Source: DASPXK01 sp035637315 (GTDB taxonomy: Bacteria > Chloroflexota > UBA6077 > JACCZL01). From it: a stretch of DNA of 29,138 nt. The notes below the pieces were generated by a model that was not told the DNA's origin, did not search any database, and saw nothing but the letters and a program-made list of their open reading frames with translations. Position numbers and translations under genes: made by a program. Positions within the stretch are counted from its first letter, which is position 1, and each line of letters opens with the position of its first letter. Below, piece after piece: positions 13,730 to 23,923 of the stretch. The stretch covers positions 1-29,138 of the forward strand of contig DASPXK010000309.1 in assembly GCA_035637315.1 (NCBI GenBank), written 5' to 3'.

Positions 13730-14728
13730 TCAGGCTGGCACGCGACTGCCGGGCACCGGCACGCTGGCGGCGATCTCCTCGACGATCGTGCGGCCGCTGA
13801 CGTCCTTCACCCGAGCGGACGGCTGAACGATCATGCGGTGGGCGAACGCCGCGCTGGCTAGCACTTTCACGTCGTCGGGAGTGACGTACTCGCGACCGCG
13901 CAGCAACGCCCAGGCCTGGGAGGCCCGATAGAGGGCCAGACAGGCCCGCGGGCTGGCGCCGACGTATACGTCCGGGTGGGCGCGGGTGGCGTTGGCCAGG
14001 TCGACGATGTAGCGTCGGATGAGGGTATCGACGAACACCTCACGGACCGCCCGCTGCACTTCCAGCAGCTCCTCGGCTGAGGTGACAGCCTCGAGCGTCT
14101 CGATCGGGTGCTGGCGCTGCTGGCGGTCCATGATGTCCATCTCTTCGTCACGCCGCGGATAGCCGAGGTGGACGCGCAGCATGAAGCGGTCGAGCTGCGA
14201 CTCTGGCAGCGGAAAGGTGCCCTCGTACTCGATCGGGTTTTGGGTGGCCAGGACCATGAACGGTCGCGGCAAGGCGTGCGTCACGCCGTCGACGGTGATC
14301 TGATGCTCTTCCATGGCCTCGAGCAGCGCCGCCTGCGTCTTCGGGGTGGCTCGATTGATCTCGTCGGCCAGCACCACCTGAGCCACGACCGGACCGGGCC
14401 TGAACTCGAACTGGCTGGTCTTCTGGTTGTAGATCGAGACCCCGGTCACGTCGCTGGGCAAGAGGTCCGGGGTGAACTGGATACGCTTGAAGGCGCAGCC
14501 GATCGACCAGGCTAGGGATTTGGCGAGGACCGTCTTGCCCACGCCAGGCACGTCCTCGATCAACAGGTGGCCCTGGCCAGCCAGGGCCACAATGGTCAGC
14601 TCGATCTCGGCTCGCTTGCCGACGACAACCGTTTCGACGTTTTGAAGGAGCCCTTGAAGAACCTCACTCGCGCGCGTCACGGACAGGCCCCGCTCAACGT
14701 CCGTGGCATTTCTTGTACTTTCGTCCAC
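13730..14728 (-). CDS. MoxR-family AAA+ ATPase
   Basis: A 332-residue AAA+ ATPase of the MoxR group. Walker A is DVPGVGKT (residues 59-66), Walker B VVLADEINRA with D122/E123, and the sensor region ATQNPIEYEGTFPLPESQLDRFML; the C-terminal lid contains VGASPRACLALYRASQAWALLRGR. MoxR ATPases are thought to remodel or activate partner proteins; the partners here are the adjacent DUF58 and transglutaminase-like proteins. GTG 14728 lies inside the last codons of secA (35-base overlap). A GTG at 14680 (V17), 13 bases after the secA stop, is an alternative that would keep the whole conserved domain. Neither has a strong ribosome-binding site. Read-through from secA is likely. Confidence 0.93.
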   Translation of the reverse strand: MDESTRNATDVERGLSVTRASEVLQGLLQNVETVVVGKRAEIELTIVALAGQGHLLIEDVPGVGKTVLAKSLAWSIGCAFKRIQFTPDLLPSDVTGVSIYNQKTSQFEFRPGPVVAQVVLADEINRATPKTQAALLEAMEEHQITVDGVTHALPRPFMVLATQNPIEYEGTFPLPESQLDRFMLRVHLGYPRRDEEMDIMDRQQRQHPIETLEAVTSAEELLEVQRAVREVFVDTLIRRYIVDLANATRAHPDVYVGASPRACLALYRASQAWALLRGREYVTPDDVKVLASAAFAHRMIVQPSARVKDVSGRTIVEEIAASVPVPGSRVPA

Positions 14729-17369
14729 TCCCGCACGGGCACGGGTCGTTTCGACCGATCTTCTTTCCTGCTCTCACGGGCTGTCTGGCACCCTCCTGTT
14801 CGCGATTGGTGAACATCTGCTGAGGCCGGCGGACCGGCTCCTGGCGCAACGTCACGTTATGGATGTGGTAGACCACGTCGTGGTGGATCGCGGCCAGCAG
14901 GGCGTCGAACATGTCGGCCGCTTCCACTTTGTACTCGATGAGCGGATCGCGCTGCCCATAAGCGCGCAGGCTGATGCCCTCACGGAGGTCGTCGATGCCG
15001 GTCAGGTGTTGGATCCAGAGCCGGTCGATGACGTTGAGCATCCAGGCCCGCTCCAGGAAGCGCATGGTCTCAGCGCCGAAGTGCCGCTCCCGCTCGTCGT
15101 ACAGCTCGTGCGCTAGCTTGGCCAGGTGTTCGACTAGCTCCTCGCGTGGGTGCTCGGCCAGCTCGTCCACCGACAGGCTGCTGGGCAGGGGCAGCATCTG
15201 CCGCAGCGCGGTGTGAAGTCCGTCGTAGTCCCAGCTCTCTGGCTGGTCCCCGCCCAGATGCGCGGCCACCAGCGACTCGATCTCCTCGCGGACCCAGTCT
15301 TCGATCATCGGGCGCAGGTTGGGCTCGGCCAGCACCGTGCGGCGGTCCGCGTAGATCACCTCGCGCTGCTTGTTCATCACGTCGTCGTACTCCACGACGT
15401 GCTTGCGGATGTCGAAGTTGTACGCCTCGACCTTCGTCTGCGCGTTCTCGATCGCCTTGTTGACCCAGCTATGCTCGAGCGGGACGTCCTCCTCGAGCCC
15501 CAGCTTGTCCATCAGGCCGGCGATCGAGGCGCCACCGAAGCGCTTCATCAGATCGTCCTGCAGCGACACGTAGAAGCGCGATGAGCCCGGGTCTCCCTGG
15601 CGGCCGGAGCGGCCTCGAAGCTGGTTGTCGATTCGGCGGGCCTCGTGCCGCTCGGTACCGACGATGTGCAGACCGCCCGACTCGACCACCTTCGGGCGAT
15701 CGGCGCTCACGATCGTCTCGGCCTCGTGGGCGGTCGCCCTGATCTGTTCGGGCGCGGCCGTCGTGCGGTCCAGCTTCTGCTTGCGAAGTAGCTCTTCGAG
15801 CAGGCCGGCTGGGTTGCCACCCAGCAGGATGTCCACGCCTCGCCCGGCCATGTTGGTGGCGATTGTGACCGTCTTCGGCCGCCCGGCCTGGGCGATAACC
15901 GCCGCCTCGCGCTCGTGCTGTTTGGCGTTGAGGACCTGGTGGGGGATACCGCGCCGCTGAAGCATGGCGGACAATCGTTCGGACTTCTCGATCGAGATCG
16001 TGCCCACCAGGACCGGCTGGCCACGCTCGTACAACTCGGCAATCTCGTCCACCACGGCGTTGAACTTCGCTTCTTCGCTCTTGAAGACCAGGTCCGAATT
16101 GTCGAGCCGGATCATCGGCCGGTGGGTCGGGATCGGGATGACGTCCAGGTTGTAGATCCGCCTGAACTCGTCGGCCTCAGTCAGCGCGGTGCCGGTCATG
16201 CCGGCCAGCTTCTCGTACAGGCGGAAGTAGTTCTGGAACGTGATGCGGGCCAGAGTGACGTTCTCGCGCTGGACCCTGACGCCCTCCTTCGCCTCGATGG
16301 CCTGGTGCAGGCCCTCGCTGTACCGCCGCCCGGGCATCAGGCGGCCGGTGAATTCGTCCACGATGACGATCTCGCCATCCTTGACGACGTACTGGTCATC
16401 GCGCTTGAACAGGAAATCGGCCTTCAGGGCATTGTCGAGGTAATGGGTTAGCTCATAGTTACCGGGGTCGTAGAGGTTCTGGAGGCCGAGCATCCGCTCG
16501 ACCTTCTCGATGCCCTCTTCGGTCAGGCTGAGCGAGCGCGTCCGCTCCTCGATGGTGAAGTCGTCCTCCGGTCGCAGGCGGGGCACGAGCCGCGCGAACA
16601 GCGCGTAGTACTGGGTCGCGTCCTCGGCTGGCCCGGAGATGATCAGCGGCGTCCTGGCCTCGTCCACCAGGATGTTGTCGACCTCGTCGACGATCGCGTA
16701 CTGCAGCTCACGCTGGACCATGTCCTCGAGCCGCAAGACCATGTTGTCGCGTAGATAGTCGAAGCCGAACTCGTTGTTTGTGCCATACGTTATGTCGGCC
16801 TGGTACGCCTCGCGGCGGTGCCCAGCGGGCCGAAGGGAGCGCAGCGACGGATCGTGGCTCTCGTACTCCGGGTCGAACAGGAAGGCGGCCTCGTGCTGGA
16901 TCACGCCGACCGACATGCCAAGGGCGTGATAAACCGGGCCCATCCACTGAGCGTCGCGCTTGGCCAGGTAGTCGTTGACGGTCACGACGTGGACGCCCTT
17001 GCCGGAGAGAGCGTTCAAGTAGACGGGCAGGGTGGCGACAAGCGTCTTGCCCTCACCAGTCCGCATCTCGGCGATCTTGCCGCTATGGAGCACGACGCCG
17101 CCGATCAGCTGGACGTCGTAGTGGCGCAGCCCGATCGCGCGGCGCGACGCCTCGCGGACCGCGGCGAACGCCTCCGGCAGCAGGCTGTCGAGGTCCTCGC
17201 CGGCCAACAAGCGGCCACGAAACTCGGTCGTCTTGTCGCCCAGCTCCGCGTCGCTCAGATCCTCGAGCTCGGGCGCGAGCTCGTTGATCTCCTCGACGAT
17301 GGGCGCGATCCGCTTGAGCTCACGCTCCCACGGCTTGCCGCCCATCAGCTTGTTGGCCCAGCCCAGCAT
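14694..17369 (-). CDS. secA: Preprotein translocase ATPase SecA
   Basis: The motor ATPase that drives preproteins through SecYEG. It has 891 residues, a usual size. Walker A MRTGEGKT has its lysine at K108, and the DEVD box is in AIVDEVDNILVDEARTPLIISG. Further typical blocks are TYGTNNEFGFDYLRDNM, VDEFTGRLMPGRRYSEGLHQAIEAKEG, TNMAGRGVDILLGGNP and RIDNQLRGRSGRQGDPGSSRFY. The extreme C-terminus NDPCPCGSGRKYKKCHG is the zinc-binding SecB/ribosome-contact tail (CxCx8CH). ATG 17369 is preceded by GCGAGG eight bases away, and a candidate extended -10 promoter lies 31 bases upstream of the start. The 3' end overlaps moxR. No lesions seen. Confidence 0.98.
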   Translation of the reverse strand: MLGWANKLMGGKPWERELKRIAPIVEEINELAPELEDLSDAELGDKTTEFRGRLLAGEDLDSLLPEAFAAVREASRRAIGLRHYDVQLIGGVVLHSGKIAEMRTGEGKTLVATLPVYLNALSGKGVHVVTVNDYLAKRDAQWMGPVYHALGMSVGVIQHEAAFLFDPEYESHDPSLRSLRPAGHRREAYQADITYGTNNEFGFDYLRDNMVLRLEDMVQRELQYAIVDEVDNILVDEARTPLIISGPAEDATQYYALFARLVPRLRPEDDFTIEERTRSLSLTEEGIEKVERMLGLQNLYDPGNYELTHYLDNALKADFLFKRDDQYVVKDGEIVIVDEFTGRLMPGRRYSEGLHQAIEAKEGVRVQRENVTLARITFQNYFRLYEKLAGMTGTALTEADEFRRIYNLDVIPIPTHRPMIRLDNSDLVFKSEEAKFNAVVDEIAELYERGQPVLVGTISIEKSERLSAMLQRRGIPHQVLNAKQHEREAAVIAQAGRPKTVTIATNMAGRGVDILLGGNPAGLLEELLRKQKLDRTTAAPEQIRATAHEAETIVSADRPKVVESGGLHIVGTERHEARRIDNQLRGRSGRQGDPGSSRFYVSLQDDLMKRFGGASIAGLMDKLGLEEDVPLEHSWVNKAIENAQTKVEAYNFDIRKHVVEYDDVMNKQREVIYADRRTVLAEPNLRPMIEDWVREEIESLVAAHLGGDQPESWDYDGLHTALRQMLPLPSSLSVDELAEHPREELVEHLAKLAHELYDERERHFGAETMRFLERAWMLNVIDRLWIQHLTGIDDLREGISLRAYGQRDPLIEYKVEAADMFDALLAAIHHDVVYHIHNVTLRQEPVRRPQQMFTNREQEGARQPVRAGKKIGRNDPCPCGSGRKYKKCHGR

Positions 17370-17399
17370 GCACGTCGCCTCGCTTTGCTACTCGCGCCA

Positions 17400-17408
17400 A
17401 GTATAGCA
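17400..17408 (-). promoter_or_regulatory. Extended -10 promoter candidate for secA
   Basis: TGCTATACT on the minus strand is a TGn motif plus a five-of-six -10. No good -35 exists, as is common for extended -10 promoters. The start site would be about 17393, giving a leader of about 24 bases that includes the ribosome-binding site. The 152-base gap between prs and secA also has a 4-bp GGGG/CCCC stem (17484-17495) and the 11-base inverted repeat CGCTTTGCTAC (17381-17391) / GTAGCAAAGCG (17472-17482). Confidence 0.5.
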
Positions 17409-17521
17409 ACGGCCGCTAATCAGATCGCCGTTTTGTAGATGTTTCATGGCACGTTTGGAAGCGCGCAAACCGTAGCAAAGCGTAGGGGCGATCCCCGCAC
17501 ACCTCGGACGGATGCGTCGGT

Positions 17522-18478
17522 CTAGACCGGCGCGCCGAACAGGGCGCCGATCGAGCGGCCGGTGTGGATGCGGCTGATCGCCTCCCCCAACAGCAGCGAG
17601 ACCGACAGGATCCGCATCCTCTCGATCCGTTTGCGCGGATCGATTCGGCACGTGTCGGTGGTGATGAAGGCGCTGAGCGCACTGGCCTGGAGACGCTCGA
17701 CGGCCGGCCCAGAGAGCACGGCGTGGGTGCCGGCCGCGAGCACGTCGCGCGCACCCTCCTGGAGGACGATCGCGGCCGCGTTGGTGATCGAGCCCGCCGT
17801 GTCGATCTCGTCGTCCATGATGATCGCGGTCCGCCCGCGCACGTCGCCGATCACGCCAAGCGATTCGGTACTGCTGTCGTTGCCCAGACGCCGCTTCTCA
17901 ACGAACGCGACCGAGCTGCCGATCTGGTCGGCGAAGTTGCGGGCGCGCTTCGCGAACCCGAGGTCGGCCGCGACGACGACCGGATCGATCAGCTCCATGC
18001 CTCGGAAATAGTCGGCGAACAGGTGCATCGCGGTTAACTCGTCGACGGGCACCCGGAAGAAGCCCTGGACTTGGCCGGCGTGAAGGTCGACCGTCAGAAT
18101 GCGGTCGGCCCCGGCCACCTGGAGCAGCTCGGCCAGCAGGCGAGCCGTGATCGGCACGCGCGGCTGGTCCTTTTTGTCGGAGCGGCCGTACGCGAAGTAC
18201 GGGATCACGGCCGTGATCCGACTGGCCGAGGCCCGCTTGAGGGCATCGAGCGTGATGAGCAGCTCCATCACGCTTTTGTTGACCGGGGAGCAGGTCGGCT
18301 GGATGACGAAAACATCGTGCTCGCGGACGTTCTGATTGATCTTGACGAAGATGTTCTCGTTGCTGAACTCGGTGACGTCGGCCTTGCCTAGCTCAACCCC
18401 GAGGTACGCGCAGACATCATGCGCCAGCTGTGGGTGCGCGTTGCCCGTAAAGATCGACAGCTCTCGGTCCAACGGCAT
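17522..18478 (-). CDS. prs: Ribose-phosphate pyrophosphokinase (PRPP synthetase)
   Basis: Makes PRPP from ribose 5-phosphate and ATP for purine, pyrimidine, His, Trp and NAD synthesis. It has 318 residues, standard for the class I enzyme. Visible features are SIFTGNAHPQLA at the N-terminus, FAYGRSDKKDQPRVPITARL (95-114), the DLHAGQVQGFF metal/ATP segment (131-141), the flexible loop VEKRR (193-197) and the PRPP-binding loop DDEIDTAGS (222-230). Gln at position 136 (usually HAxQIQGFF) fits the family. The start ATG 18478 has a weak GGACGGGG upstream. It sits between ftsH and secA with gaps on both sides and a likely promoter of its own. PRPP feeds Hpt, encoded nearby, and the pyrimidine pathway served by carB and pyrDK. 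Confidence 0.97.
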   Translation of the reverse strand: MPLDRELSIFTGNAHPQLAHDVCAYLGVELGKADVTEFSNENIFVKINQNVREHDVFVIQPTCSPVNKSVMELLITLDALKRASASRITAVIPYFAYGRSDKKDQPRVPITARLLAELLQVAGADRILTVDLHAGQVQGFFRVPVDELTAMHLFADYFRGMELIDPVVVAADLGFAKRARNFADQIGSSVAFVEKRRLGNDSSTESLGVIGDVRGRTAIIMDDEIDTAGSITNAAAIVLQEGARDVLAAGTHAVLSGPAVERLQASALSAFITTDTCRIDPRKRIERMRILSVSLLLGEAISRIHTGRSIGALFGAPV

Positions 18479-18516
18479 CCCCCGTCCGCGAACGGCTGAC
18501 TAACTGGTCATGGCCG

Positions 18517-18545
18517 ATTCTAACACAGGCCCAGGAGGCCAACAA
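18517..18545 (-). promoter_or_regulatory. Promoter candidate for prs with extended -10
   Basis: On the minus strand, TTGTTG (18545-18540) and TAGAAT (18522-18517) are separated by 17 bases, with TG one base before the -10 (TGTTAGAAT, 18525-18517). The start site would be near 18510, giving a leader of about 32 bases. The 164-base gap between ftsH and prs also has a GC-rich palindrome (18631-18643) that touches the ftsH stop. Nothing else is seen in it. Confidence 0.5.
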
Positions 18546-18642
18546 TCGCCGAGCGGGGCCGGAATGAGCAGGCCAGCGTCGGGCCGGCAACGCGCCAACC
18601 ATCGGCCGTGGCCGCCGGCGGGTCCGAGTGGGGCGGGCCGCC

Positions 18643-20583
<1,941 letters not shown>

Positions 20584-20659
20584 TGGCGCCCTTGACCCCT
20601 TACCGACCCCACCACCCGACCTGGTCCGCCTGACACGGACGCAACCCGGCTGCATCGCG

Positions 20660-20668
20660 ATTATATCA
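20660..20668 (-). promoter_or_regulatory. Extended -10 promoter candidate for ftsH
   Basis: TGATATAAT on the minus strand is a TGn motif with a perfect TATAAT. No good -35 is present (TCGAGG at 16-base spacing at best). The start site would be near 20653 and the leader about 70 bases long to ATG 20583. This lies in the 112-base gap after hpt and contains no other feature. Confidence 0.6.
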
Positions 20669-20695
20669 AATGGTCAAACAGCCTCGACCCGCGCG

Positions 20696-21268
20696 TTATT
20701 CCAGGGCCCGGTACAGCTCCGGCTTGAGCACCCCGATGTAGGGCAGGTTTCGATACGCCTCGGCGTAGTCCAGGCCGTACCCCACCACGAACCGGTCCGG
20801 GATCTTGAAGCCTATGTAGTCAACGGGCGGGTCGCTCTCACGGGGACGCTCCTTTACGAGCAAGCCGCATACCTTGACGCTCGCCGGCTGCCTCATCTTG
20901 ATCGTTCGAAGGATATAACCGAGCGTCAGGCCACTGTCGACGATGTCCTCGACGACCAGAACGTCCTTCCCCTCCACGGAGGAATCGAGGTCTTTGAGGA
21001 TGCGGACGATGCCACTGGAGCGAGTGCTGGCGCCGTAACTGGACGTAGCCATGAAGTCGACCTCGAGCGGCAAGTTGATCTCGCGGGCCAGGTCGACCAG
21101 GAAGATGGCCGCGCCCTTGAGGACCCCCACCAGGAGCAGATTCTTGCCTCTGTAGTCGGCCGAGATCTGTCGCCCGAGCTCGCCGATACGCTTGGTGAGC
21201 GTTTCGCGGGTGATCAAGACCTCGTCGAGATCGGCTTCCGGTCGCCAGCGGTCCCGATCGTCGCTCAT
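20696..21268 (-). CDS. hpt: Hypoxanthine phosphoribosyltransferase
   Basis: A purine-salvage enzyme converting hypoxanthine (and often guanine) with PRPP to IMP/GMP. It has 190 residues. The PRPP loop VVEDIVDSGLTL (105-116) is clear, preceded by LLLVGVLKGAAIFLVDLAREI and VDFMATSSYG, and followed by DYIGFKIPDRFVVGYGLDY, the purine-binding end. The ATG at 21268 overlaps the tilS stop by four bases (ATGA), so translation is coupled. The tilS-hpt-ftsH order is a widely conserved bacterial arrangement and supports all three calls. Confidence 0.96.
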   Translation of the reverse strand: MSDDRDRWRPEADLDEVLITRETLTKRIGELGRQISADYRGKNLLLVGVLKGAAIFLVDLAREINLPLEVDFMATSSYGASTRSSGIVRILKDLDSSVEGKDVLVVEDIVDSGLTLGYILRTIKMRQPASVKVCGLLVKERPRESDPPVDYIGFKIPDRFVVGYGLDYAEAYRNLPYIGVLKPELYRALE

Positions 21269-22317
21269 CGGTCGCCTTCACGAGCGAGCGTGATCGTGTC
21301 GCCGGCCCGCCGGAGCGTCACCCCACGGGCGAGCTGGATTCGGCGTGGGCGGTCCGCCGACGCGAACTGAACCGCGCGCTCGATCGTCTCGAAGCCCGAC
21401 CCGTCGTCGTCGGCTCCGAGCGCCGCCAGCGCCCGCCGCAGCAGCCGACGCTGGACCGCCAGCGGCTGCCGGCGCCAGGCCTCGAGCGGCAGCTCGAGGC
21501 GTTGCGTCCCGTACCCACGTGCGAGGCGCCGCCAGCGGCTGGTCATCAGCTCGTCCAGCCAGACGGACTCGGCGCGGATCACAGCGGCGGTTCGCGCCAG
21601 GGTCGCTTCGATACCCGGATTGTACGTTCGCAGGATAGGCAGCAGGTGGTTGCGGACTCGATTGCGCAAGAAAGCGGGGTCGTCATTCGTCGGATCTGAT
21701 CGCCACTCCAGCCCACGCTCTGAGCAGTAGCCCACCGTCCCGGTGCGTCGAATCCCCAGCAGTGGCCGAACCACCCTCAGCGAGTCAGGCAGGTCCGCCA
21801 TCGCCAGCGGGCCCAGACGGGCCAGCTCGAGGACCTCGTCGGGCGCAATTCCACCCAGACCCTCCGGGCCGGCTCCGCGCAGCAAGTGCATCACGAGGCT
21901 CTCGATTGAGTCGTCGAGCGTGTGCGCGGTCGCTGCCGCCCGAGCGCGGTGGCGGGCCGCGGCGCGGGCGAGGGCTTGATAGCGGAGCGCTCGCCCGGCG
22001 TGCTCGATACCCAGGCCGTGCCGCCGCGAGAAGCTCGGGCCGTCGACCCGCGCCACCTCGCAGGCCAGCCCGAACTGGGCGGCCAATGCCCGCACGAACT
22101 CGGCGTCAGACGCGGAGTCGAGCCTGAATCCATGGTCGACATGCACCACGACCAGTCTCGAACGCGCGTCTCGGAGCACCCCCGCCAGGACGTGGAGCAT
22201 GCACACCGAGTCCGGGCCACCCGAAACGGCCAACACCAGGCGGTCACGCGGCCCGAGCAAACGCTGCTCCCGAGCGAACGAGCCGACGCGCTCGACGATC
22301 TCGTCGCCAGCGGGCAC
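21265..22317 (-). CDS. tilS: tRNA(Ile)-lysidine synthase
   Basis: Modifies C34 of the AUA-reading tRNA-Ile to lysidine with ATP and lysine, an essential step. From GTG 22317 it has 350 residues, on the short side, like the compact thermophile enzymes. The N-type ATP-pyrophosphatase loop SGGPDS is at 32-37; VVHVDHGFR and AHTLDDSIESLVMHLLRGAGPEGLGGI are the other conserved blocks, and NDDPAFLRNRVRNHLLPIL begins the substrate-binding part. The GTG sits one base after the ftsB-like stop (TAG-C-GTG). The open frame further upstream runs through that gene in another phase and is not used. The 3' end overlaps hpt by four bases. Confidence 0.95.
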   Translation of the reverse strand: MPAGDEIVERVGSFAREQRLLGPRDRLVLAVSGGPDSVCMLHVLAGVLRDARSRLVVVHVDHGFRLDSASDAEFVRALAAQFGLACEVARVDGPSFSRRHGLGIEHAGRALRYQALARAAARHRARAAATAHTLDDSIESLVMHLLRGAGPEGLGGIAPDEVLELARLGPLAMADLPDSLRVVRPLLGIRRTGTVGYCSERGLEWRSDPTNDDPAFLRNRVRNHLLPILRTYNPGIEATLARTAAVIRAESVWLDELMTSRWRRLARGYGTQRLELPLEAWRRQPLAVQRRLLRRALAALGADDDGSGFETIERAVQFASADRPRRIQLARGVTLRRAGDTITLAREGDR

Positions 22318-22318
22318 G

Positions 22319-22711
22319 CTACCGCCCAAAGAGCGCTTCGAGAAGTCTTCGCCAGGCGGGCTTCTCGGGGAGAGCCCCAATCTCACGCCGAGTCGATAGC
22401 TCCGGTGTGGGCGAGGGGCGCGGGCCAACGAGTACGAAGGGACGGTCGCCTGGCCTGGCCAGGTTGAGCTGCTCACGCGCGACGGTCTCGATGTATTCGT
22501 CGCTGCGGACGTAGCTCAGCTCCGCCTGGAGCCGCAGGTTCTCCTGGCGCAGCTCGGCGACTTCCTGGCGAAGCTCGGCCTCCTGCTGGCCGAGGAGGTA
22601 GCTCTCATACCAGCGATCGGCAACCGAATAGCCGCCGTAGGCCAGGGCAGGAAGCAGGAACAGGGCCAGCAGGCCCGCTCCGACCCATGAGGCGGAGCCC
22701 GTCTTAGGCAT
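22319..22711 (-). CDS. FtsB/DivIC-family septum formation initiator protein
   Basis: A 130-residue single-pass membrane protein. One hydrophobic helix (about 10-29) is followed by a coiled coil (about 38-66, QQEAELRQEVAELRQENLRLQAEL) and a short tail with RSDEYIETVAREQLNLARPGD, the classic DivIC/FtsB ending in which a conserved Ala/Arg-x-x-L-x-x-x-x-PGE/D segment follows the coil. These proteins bridge FtsL and FtsQ/DivIB at the division septum. The C-terminal 30 residues are Pro-rich and not conserved. The ATG at 22711 overlaps the M48 stop by eight bases, and tilS follows at once. Its position before tilS-hpt-ftsH is the common one for divIC, which supports the call. Confidence 0.9.
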   Translation of the reverse strand: MPKTGSASWVGAGLLALFLLPALAYGGYSVADRWYESYLLGQQEAELRQEVAELRQENLRLQAELSYVRSDEYIETVAREQLNLARPGDRPFVLVGPRPSPTPELSTRREIGALPEKPAWRRLLEALFGR

Positions 22712-23882
22712 GCGAGCTCACGCCCTCACCCTGCCCTCTCCCAGAGGGCCCACAGGGTGAGAGGGAAGGGGTCCTGCCGCTCGCCTGTTCGGCCAAGCGG
22801 ATCCGCTGCGAGATGGGCGGGTGGCTGTAGAGCAACAGCTCAGCCCAGCGAGGCGGGCTCAGCTCGGCCAGGTTCTGGCTCGCCAGCCGCCTGAGGGCCG
22901 CGGCCAACGCGACCGGATCACCGGTTAGATAGATCGCGTAGCGGTCGGCACTGGCCTCGATGGCGCGCGAGAAGGCGTTGAGCACTGGCATGAGCGCCAG
23001 CGCCCAGCCCTCGATCACGGCGGCGAGCAACGGGAAATCGGCCACCTCGCCAAGCGATCCGCTGGCCCCGACCCAGCTCAACGCCGGCTCGGCCAGGCGG
23101 GATGCCGCGAAGAGCGTCGCCAGGACAATCAGCGCCTGTAGCGCGAGTAGGCGTGGAACGTCGCCGTGGACGTGGTGGCCCAACTCGTGGGCGACAACCG
23201 CCCGGATCTCGGGTAGCGTGAATCCATCGAGCAGGGTATCGGCTAGCACGACGCGCCGAGACTTACCGACCCCAATCACCGCGGCGTTCGCCTCGGCCGT
23301 ACGGCGGCTGAAGTCCAGGCTGCAGATAGCTGCCACCCGCGTCCCGGCCGCATCCACCAGGCGCTTGACCGCGACCACGATCTCCGGCCGCTCGAGCGGC
23401 CGCGGCCGGAAGAAGATCGGCAGCACGACGTACGGGGCGACGTAGGTGAGCGCTACGCTGGCCGCCACCGCGAGCCCGCCAAACGTCCACCACCAGTGAG
23501 CGCCGAACGACCAGACGGTCCAATAGAACGCCAGGCTCGCCAGGGTAGCCAGGCCCAGGCCGAGCGCGCTGGCCTTGAGCCAATCGACCAGCCAACCCCG
23601 CGCCGACTGGCGCGCCAGCCCATACCGACGCTGCAGGACGTAGCCACGATAGAAGGCGCACGGCGCCGTCGCGAGCGCCATGGCGATCCAGAATGCCAGC
23701 ACAAAAACGGACGCGGCTAGCCCGGCCGGCAGATCGGCCAGCGCCGCCCAGGTCGCCCGCGCGGGTCCCGAGGCCCAGAGCAAGGCCGGCAGCCCCAGCC
23801 CGATCGCACTACCCAGCAGGAAGATGCGCCGCCTGGCGGCGGCGAGCGAAGCCGCTCGAAGCTCGGATTCGGTCGCTGGCAC
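22704..23882 (-). CDS. M48-family membrane zinc metallopeptidase (Ste24-like)
   Basis: A 392-residue integral-membrane peptidase. Hydrophobic helices are at about 19-36, 50-72, 104-122 and 130-155, with more after the active site. The zinc motif is HELGH at 232-236 (VVAHELGHHVHGD), and the third ligand is E309 in the EASAD block (309-313), with D313. This matches Ste24/HtpX-type M48 enzymes; the long N-terminal part resembles the CAAX-protease-like M48 subgroup. The start is GTG 23882, with GTGAGGGA just upstream; the frame is open much further but runs through a palindromic repeat with no family similarity. The last 22 residues (SLSPCGPSGRGQGEG...) are encoded by another palindromic repeat. 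The substrate is unknown. Confidence 0.9.
   Translation of the reverse strand: MPATESELRAASLAAARRRIFLLGSAIGLGLPALLWASGPARATWAALADLPAGLAASVFVLAFWIAMALATAPCAFYRGYVLQRRYGLARQSARGWLVDWLKASALGLGLATLASLAFYWTVWSFGAHWWWTFGGLAVAASVALTYVAPYVVLPIFFRPRPLERPEIVVAVKRLVDAAGTRVAAICSLDFSRRTAEANAAVIGVGKSRRVVLADTLLDGFTLPEIRAVVAHELGHHVHGDVPRLLALQALIVLATLFAASRLAEPALSWVGASGSLGEVADFPLLAAVIEGWALALMPVLNAFSRAIEASADRYAIYLTGDPVALAAALRRLASQNLAELSPPRWAELLLYSHPPISQRIRLAEQASGRTPSLSPCGPSGRGQGEGVSSHA
22725..22761. repeat. Palindromic repeat encoding the C-terminal tail of the M48 peptidase
   Basis: CTCACCCTG (22725-22733) pairs with CAGGGTGAG (22753-22761), and CCCTCT (22734-22739) with AGAGGG (22743-22748), forming a 15-pair hairpin. 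It is in the CCCTCTCCC/GGGAGAGGG family of interspersed repeats and lies wholly inside the coding sequence. Confidence 0.8.
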
Positions 23883-23899
23883 TCGTCCCTCACCCCTGA

Positions 23900-23923
23900 C
23901 CCCTCTCCCTCGGGGGAGAGGGG
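23900..23923. repeat. Perfect hairpin repeat just upstream of the M48 start
   Basis: CCCCTCTCCC (23900-23909) and GGGAGAGGGG (23914-23923) pair perfectly around the tetraloop TCGG. It fills part of the 113-base gap between the PD40 lipoprotein stop and the M48 GTG. Related sequence (CTCACCTCGAGGGAGA) follows at about 23943-23958. The hairpin is 18 bases from the GTG, close to the ribosome-binding site. Confidence 0.85.

Noticed and set aside
22318..22476. Longer TilS starting inside the ftsB-like gene
   Set aside because: The extra N-terminal residues have no family match and the GTG one base after the upstream stop fits coupling.
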